A DNA stretch of 20,650 nt, taken from CAZILN01 sp964540005. Lineage in GTDB: Bacteria; Bacteroidota; Bacteroidia; Bacteroidales; SM23-62. The stretch is taken from positions 1 through 20,650 of the forward strand of contig CAZILN010000272.1 in NCBI GenBank assembly GCA_964540005.1. The letters are read 5' to 3'. Shown piece by piece: positions 15,873-20,650 of this stretch. Below the pieces are notes generated by a model. It was given only the letters and a program-made list of their open reading frames with translations. It did not search any database and was not told where the DNA came from. The number at the start of each line of letters is the position of its first letter. Position 1 is the first letter of the stretch. The translations under genes were made by a program, and so were the position numbers.

Positions 15873-15919
15873 TAATTTATCCCCATTCCTGCATCTGCTG
15901 AATTATTTGTAAATTGTTG

Positions 15920-18900
15920 ATGGATTCACAAATATTTTCAAACCGAATGTACAAGTTATTCCCTTTGCTGCTGGTTCTCACCCTGCTATCAGGTATGACA
16001 GCGGGAAATCCATCAGCTGTTCCACTCAGGCTCATCAGTAATCCGCTTGACCTGAGGTTTGACCACCTGATGGAGAAAGACGGTCTATCCTCCCAGATAA
16101 GCTATTTTATGCTGAAAGATAAATACGGCTTTATCTGGATTGTAACTAATAACGGGCTTGACCGTTTTGACGGAAATAATATAAAGACCTTCAGAAATAA
16201 TGGAAGAGATGCGGGTTCGCTTCCAAGAGCCGTGATTAATTCACTGTTTGAGGATAGGAACGGTAGATTGTGGATCGCTACAGGAGATGGCCTGGTATGG
16301 TATGACAGGAGTAATGAAAGCTTTGTAACAGAGCAGGCAGTCGCAAAGGAGGAAAACGCTGCAGATAATATTATATATGCCATTCATGAAGACCACAGGC
16401 AGGTATTATGGCTGTTTACCGGGGCAGGATTGTACTCTTTCGATCCTTCTGCAGGATCATTCACCTCATTTAAGGATTACAATATCGGACTGGGTTATGC
16501 TGAGGAATACAGGATATTGAATATTGATTACAACGTTAACAGACGCTTTTGTGAGGACAGGGAGAGAAATATATGGATAGGTACAACCCACAATGGTTTG
16601 TTCAGAATTGATCCGGATAGAAACAGGATGGACCATTATCTGCATGATCCTGAAATGCCTGGAACCGTATCTGACAATTCGATACGGGATGTGAAAACCG
16701 ACTCCGAAGGTGTCGTATGGATCATCAGTGGAAAATCCGGACTGGAGAGACTAACTGACAGGGAGGCCGGACTTTTTGAGAAGTATAACATAACAGGGTC
16801 TTTACAGTATATGCCGGACATACTGATGACAATTCACATAGGCCAGCAGAATGCCGTCTGGATATTCAGCCAACAAGGGATTACCAAGATTAATGCCACT
16901 GACCTGACTGAAACAGACTACAGTTACCCATCAGATCTGGGATTGCCTGTTATTTATGGTCCTGCTATTGAAGATCCGGAAAACCTCTGGTTTTGCACCA
17001 GTACAGGCCTGTTCCGTTTTAACAAATTTACATCTGAACTGTATCGTTATTCTAAAGATGACAGCCGGAGCAGCATGCTGCGGAATATTTGCTATTCTGT
17101 TATCCGTGATGATGAAGGCGCCCTTTGGATCAATCACCTCTATCCGGGGATTGACAGGGCTTCCTTTGAGGGCAAAGCAATAAGGTCATTTGTACCTTTT
17201 TCCCGTGACTACCTGGGTTTAGACTCTTATTATATTCCTTTTGTAGATGCTGATAATGTACTGTGGATAGGACACAGGGGAGGGGGGTTGATGAAATATG
17301 ACTTTGATCCTGTGTCCGGATTTACAGACCGGGGCCGGTATCTACACTATGTAACCAGGCTAAAAACCCTCAGCAGCAATCACATTCTGGATATTTCTCA
17401 GGATATGGATGGCAGGCTGTGGATAGGGACAGAAAACGGCTTGAATGAATTTGATCCTGGTGGGGACCGGTTTACCAGGTATTTCCAGTCTCTCATTAAT
17501 CCGGCAACAATAGCTCCTGTGTACCTGGATGGAAATGGAGTGATCTGGCTGGGGATGGAAGACAGGTTGGTCAGGTTTGACAGCCAGAAACAGGATTACC
17601 GGTATATTGATATCCGTACTGAAGATTCTGTTAGTTATGGCAAGCTATGGATCAACGACATTTATGAGGATGTAGCAGGGAATTTCTGGATTGCCACCGG
17701 CAGGACCGGCCTTCTGTTGATGAACAGGAAAACAGGCATATGCAAAGCCTACCAGTATGATCAAAATATACAGGGATCAATTAGCAGTAATAATATCAAT
17801 ACCATACATGAAGACAGGCAGGGCAGGTTCTGGCTGGGTACTGAATTCGGATTGAACCTGATGGACAGGGAATCGGGGACCTTCAGTGTTTTTGGTGAAG
17901 AGACCGGGTTTTATGATGAATATATTTTTGATATTGAAGAAGATGAACAGGGTAATTTATGGTTATGCACGCGTAAAGGCATAACTGAATTTAATCCGGC
18001 TGACAGTTCGGTTACCAATCTTGATGAACAGGACGGGATGGTAAACACCGGGTTCATTTTCAGATGTGCAAGGTCCGCTGAAACCGGTATTATGTTTTTT
18101 GGCGGACCGGATGGGATAGATTATTTCCATCCTGATCAGATTAGAAGGAATCCGTATATCCCACCGGTTTATATTACCTCCTTGCGTATTAATAATACAC
18201 CCATGTATTTTGACAGGCCGGTGCCTGAGTTGGAAAAGATAAAGCTGCCATATAATTCCAATGATCTCACATTTGAATTTGTTTGCCTGAACTATACCCA
18301 GGCTTGGAAGAACCAGTATGCCTATATGCTTGAGGGTTATGATGATGACTGGAACTACAGCGGATCATATCATGAGGCCAGGTATACCAACATTGATCCG
18401 GGAAAGTATGTCTTCCGGGTGAAGGGAAGTAACAATGACCAGGTCTGGAATGAGGAAGGAGACAGCCTGGCCATTATCATCCGCCCACCCTTATGGCGAT
18501 CATGGCTGGCCTTTCTTATCTATGCAGTTCTGGCCCTTTTGCTGATTTATACTTACAACAGGCTAAGGACATGGAGGCTGGAAAATGAAAAGAGGGAACT
18601 TGAAAAACAGGTTGAGGAACGCACTAAAGATATAGAGGACCAGAAAGAAGAAATACTCACAACCAATGATGAGCTGGAAATGCAGAAAGAAGAATTGAAG
18701 TCCACTCTCGAGAAGCTACAGAAGGCTCAGTCACAGTTGATAATTGCTGAGAAGATGGCCGCCCTGGGGGAACTGGTGGCAGGAATGGCACATGAAATAA
18801 ATACACCGGTGGGCATCAGTGTGACTGCGGCATCCAGCCTGCTCAACGAAACACGGAAAATAGCAGAACTCTATAAACAGGACGAGATCAGCCGTACTGA

Positions 18901-19486
18901 TTTCAAAGATTTTTTAAATTCCGCCGATCAGACTGCCAAAATGATACTCTCGAATATGGAACGTACTGATGCAATGATTCAGAGTTTCAAGCAGGTATCT
19001 GTAGACCAGTCAACAGAACAAAAAAGGAAGTTCGTGATAAAATCTTATCTTAAAGATTTAATCCTCAGTCTTTATCCGAAAACCAGGGATAAGAAGATAA
19101 AAGTTAGCCTGGATTGTCCCGAGGAACTGAGTGTGACATCCTATCCGGGTGCTTTTGCTCAGATAATTACCAACCTGGTAATTAATTCGATGTCACATGG
19201 TTTTGATAAGGATGGAGGAAAAATCAGTATCAAGATCGGAACTAACGATAAGGAGATAATTATTGAATATACCGATGACGGAAAAGGCATACCACCTGAT
19301 GTTATGCCCCGGATCTTTGATCCCTTTTATACCACTGATCATGCAGCCGGGACCGGGCTGGGATTGCATATAGTATACAACCTGGTAACGCAGAAACTGG
19401 AAGGAACCATCAGTTGTGAAAGTGAAGAAGAGGGGGGTGTAAGGTTTGAGATTAGAATACCGGTAAACGGGAATGATATCAGTTAA
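15920..19486 (+). CDS. Periplasmic two-propeller (reg_prop) sensor histidine kinase without output domain
   Basis: ATG at 15920 gives 1188 residues; a TTG at 15914 would extend by two codons, and ATG 15947 (MYKLFPLLLVLTLL) would also keep the signal peptide. Residues about 45-760 hold roughly 14 two-component propeller repeats of the type GRLWIATGDGLVWYD, GRLWIGTENGLNEFD, GRFWLGTEFGLNLMD, enough for two seven-bladed propellers. A Y_Y_Y domain (about 775-855) ends at a transmembrane segment (861-879). Then follow a coiled coil (about 885-945), a HisKA box GMAHEINTPVG with phosphoacceptor His958, and HATPase motifs DDGKGIP (about 1118-1124) and GTGLGLHIV. Hybrid two-component regulators of Bacteroidota glycan loci share the sensor part but end in REC plus AraC helix-turn-helix; here the protein stops after the ATPase domain. 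It would sense glycan fragments in the periplasm and pass phosphate to a separate receiver, plausibly encoded 29 bp downstream. Confidence 0.92.
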   Translation: MDSQIFSNRMYKLFPLLLVLTLLSGMTAGNPSAVPLRLISNPLDLRFDHLMEKDGLSSQISYFMLKDKYGFIWIVTNNGLDRFDGNNIKTFRNNGRDAGSLPRAVINSLFEDRNGRLWIATGDGLVWYDRSNESFVTEQAVAKEENAADNIIYAIHEDHRQVLWLFTGAGLYSFDPSAGSFTSFKDYNIGLGYAEEYRILNIDYNVNRRFCEDRERNIWIGTTHNGLFRIDPDRNRMDHYLHDPEMPGTVSDNSIRDVKTDSEGVVWIISGKSGLERLTDREAGLFEKYNITGSLQYMPDILMTIHIGQQNAVWIFSQQGITKINATDLTETDYSYPSDLGLPVIYGPAIEDPENLWFCTSTGLFRFNKFTSELYRYSKDDSRSSMLRNICYSVIRDDEGALWINHLYPGIDRASFEGKAIRSFVPFSRDYLGLDSYYIPFVDADNVLWIGHRGGGLMKYDFDPVSGFTDRGRYLHYVTRLKTLSSNHILDISQDMDGRLWIGTENGLNEFDPGGDRFTRYFQSLINPATIAPVYLDGNGVIWLGMEDRLVRFDSQKQDYRYIDIRTEDSVSYGKLWINDIYEDVAGNFWIATGRTGLLLMNRKTGICKAYQYDQNIQGSISSNNINTIHEDRQGRFWLGTEFGLNLMDRESGTFSVFGEETGFYDEYIFDIEEDEQGNLWLCTRKGITEFNPADSSVTNLDEQDGMVNTGFIFRCARSAETGIMFFGGPDGIDYFHPDQIRRNPYIPPVYITSLRINNTPMYFDRPVPELEKIKLPYNSNDLTFEFVCLNYTQAWKNQYAYMLEGYDDDWNYSGSYHEARYTNIDPGKYVFRVKGSNNDQVWNEEGDSLAIIIRPPLWRSWLAFLIYAVLALLLIYTYNRLRTWRLENEKRELEKQVEERTKDIEDQKEEILTTNDELEMQKEELKSTLEKLQKAQSQLIIAEKMAALGELVAGMAHEINTPVGISVTAASSLLNETRKIAELYKQDEISRTDFKDFLNSADQTAKMILSNMERTDAMIQSFKQVSVDQSTEQKRKFVIKSYLKDLILSLYPKTRDKKIKVSLDCPEELSVTSYPGAFAQIITNLVINSMSHGFDKDGGKISIKIGTNDKEIIIEYTDDGKGIPPDVMPRIFDPFYTTDHAAGTGLGLHIVYNLVTQKLEGTISCESEEEGGVRFEIRIPVNGNDIS

Positions 19487-19515
19487 TATTATTAAAGTGA
19501 TATAAATTATTACTT

Positions 19516-20650
19516 ATGGATACAAAAACAACTGAAAACCTTTTTGGACCGGAAGACTCTGCAAACGGCAAGGATAATAATAAGCTTTTCCTGGATGACA
19601 AAGAGGAGCAGGAAAAGGAATCTTCTTCGGTCTCTACCGATGAGATGAAGGATTTCTGGAAGGTGCTTGTTGTGGATGATGAAGAAGATATTCACTCTGT
19701 GACCAGGATGGCACTGAAAGGATTTACCTTCAAAGACAAAGGAATTCAATTCCTGCATACATATTCTGCCGGAGAATCTGAAAAAGTATTGCAGGAAAAT
19801 CCGGATATAGCGGTGATACTGCTCGATGTGGTAATGGAGACCAATACTGCCGGACTGAATCTTGTCAGGTTCATCAGGGATGAACTACACAATAAATTCA
19901 GCCAGATCATTCTTCGGACCGGATATCCCGGTTATGCCCCTGAACGGGAGGTGATCGTTTCCTATGAGATAAATGATTACAAGACAAAAACCGAGCTTAC
20001 TGCCTTTAAATTGTTTACCCTTATACTTGCCAGCCTGAGGGCTTACGATTCAATTACCCTACTGGAAGAACTGAGGCTGGGACTGGAAGATAAAGTTAAG
20101 GAACGTACAGAGGAACTGGAACAGAAGAATAAGCAGATCATGGAAATGGATCAGATGAAAACCCGGTTTTTTGCCAATATCTCGCATGAATTCAGAACAC
20201 CTCTGACCCTGATCCTGGGACCCCTTGAAGATATGCTGAGCAAGGAGGAACTGACCGAGAAAAAGCGTTTTGGCATGGAGATGATGCACCGCAATGCTCT
20301 TCGCCTTCTGAGCCTGATAAATCAGCTCCTGGACCTTTCCAGGATAGAGGCAGGAAAACTGGAACTTGTCAAAACAATTTTTGACCTGAAAGAAACAGTC
20401 TATTCGGTGGAACCGGCGATCAGGATCCAGTCCGAACAGAAAGAATTGAGTTTTGCCATTTCCATCGATCCCGGCCTGCCGAAACTGGTAAAGGGCGACC
20501 AGGTCAAATTCCGCCAGGTATTATTTAATCTTTTGGGTAATTCATTAAAATTCACCGAGCAAGGAGATATATCGTTAACGGTGAGAATGGAGAAACAGAG
20601 CAAAAGGCATGTGACTGTCTATACCGAAGTCCGCGATACCGGAATAGGGA
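19516..20650 (+). CDS. Hybrid kinase with N-terminal receiver: REC-HisKA-HATPase (3' end outside window)
   Basis: From ATG 19516 the frame is open for 378 codons to the window edge. A charged, unstructured-looking leader (1-45) precedes a receiver domain: VLVVDDEEDIH (50-60, Asp54/Asp55), phosphoacceptor Asp104 in ILLDVVMET, Thr135 in LRTGYPG, and a lysine (156 or 158) in NDYKTKTELT. This receiver type is often followed by a DUF3369-like segment, which here is short or absent. A helical linker (KERTEELEQKNKQI) leads to HisKA ANISHEFRTPLTLILGP with His224, an N box FNLLGNSLKFT, and the first glycine loop DTGIG at the edge. The protein is cytosolic, with no signal peptide or membrane segment. 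It is 29 bp from the propeller kinase gene, so it probably receives phosphate from that kinase on Asp104 and relays it onward. Further receiver or DNA-binding domains could lie beyond the window. Confidence 0.9.
   Translation, partial: MDTKTTENLFGPEDSANGKDNNKLFLDDKEEQEKESSSVSTDEMKDFWKVLVVDDEEDIHSVTRMALKGFTFKDKGIQFLHTYSAGESEKVLQENPDIAVILLDVVMETNTAGLNLVRFIRDELHNKFSQIILRTGYPGYAPEREVIVSYEINDYKTKTELTAFKLFTLILASLRAYDSITLLEELRLGLEDKVKERTEELEQKNKQIMEMDQMKTRFFANISHEFRTPLTLILGPLEDMLSKEELTEKKRFGMEMMHRNALRLLSLINQLLDLSRIEAGKLELVKTIFDLKETVYSVEPAIRIQSEQKELSFAISIDPGLPKLVKGDQVKFRQVLFNLLGNSLKFTEQGDISLTVRMEKQSKRHVTVYTEVRDTGIG

Noticed and set aside
16040..18110. Tandem DNA repeat within the sensor gene
   Set aside because: The repetition is at protein level only (propeller blades); the DNA of the blades has diverged and is not a nucleotide repeat.

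Overview
The window looks like a polysaccharide-utilisation neighbourhood from a Bacteroidota genome. Most likely it is an environmental Bacteroidales/Marinilabiliales-type organism, but the genus cannot be told from the sequence. The evidence is the run of short lipoprotein signal peptides, a TonB-dependent receptor with a carboxypeptidase-regulatory N-terminal domain followed by a DUF4249 lipoprotein, a DUF5916 outer-membrane protein, a reg_prop (two-component propeller) sensor kinase, a TAnnTTTG-type -7 box, and starts without clear Shine-Dalgarno sequences. No rRNA, tRNA, CRISPR array, insertion sequence or integrase was seen.

Left part (1-5463). On the minus strand lie the first 79 codons of an alpha-L-rhamnosidase-like (GH78) lipoprotein, cut by the window edge, and a DUF5916/CBM9-like protein. 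A small NTF2/SnoaL-like lipoprotein reads out on the plus strand. It is followed by a broken, internal-only relic of an S1 sulfatase. A minus-strand pair then encodes an antibiotic-biosynthesis-monooxygenase (ABM) fold enzyme and an iron-type alcohol dehydrogenase.

Centre (5670-15745). A co-directional plus-strand series follows: a GH47 class I alpha-mannosidase lipoprotein; an 830-residue probable glycoside hydrolase with a GH67/GH20-like N-terminal domain but no confident family; a secreted FAD-dependent oxidoreductase; a TonB-dependent receptor with a DUF4249 lipoprotein; and a secreted YdjC/ChbG-type carbohydrate deacetylase. Gaps are 2 to 46 bp up to the DUF4249 gene, then 144 bp. The receptor/DUF4249 pair is visibly richer in A+T than its neighbours and looks like a separately acquired cassette. 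There is no SusC/SusD pair.

Right part (15920-20650). Two signalling genes follow: a reg_prop/Y_Y_Y/HisKA/HATPase sensor kinase that ends at the kinase domain, and, 29 bp later, a REC-HisKA-HATPase hybrid kinase cut by the window edge.

How it may work together (inference): outer-membrane or periplasmic enzymes trim an alpha-mannose-containing glycan, the TonB receptor pair handles uptake of a product, and the periplasmic propeller sensor reports the ligand into a phosphorelay. GH47 plus a secreted YdjC deacetylase makes a high-mannose, N-glycan-like substrate with an N-acetylchitobiose core a testable hypothesis. The neighbouring rhamnosidase and sulfatase relic leave plant or algal polysaccharides open.
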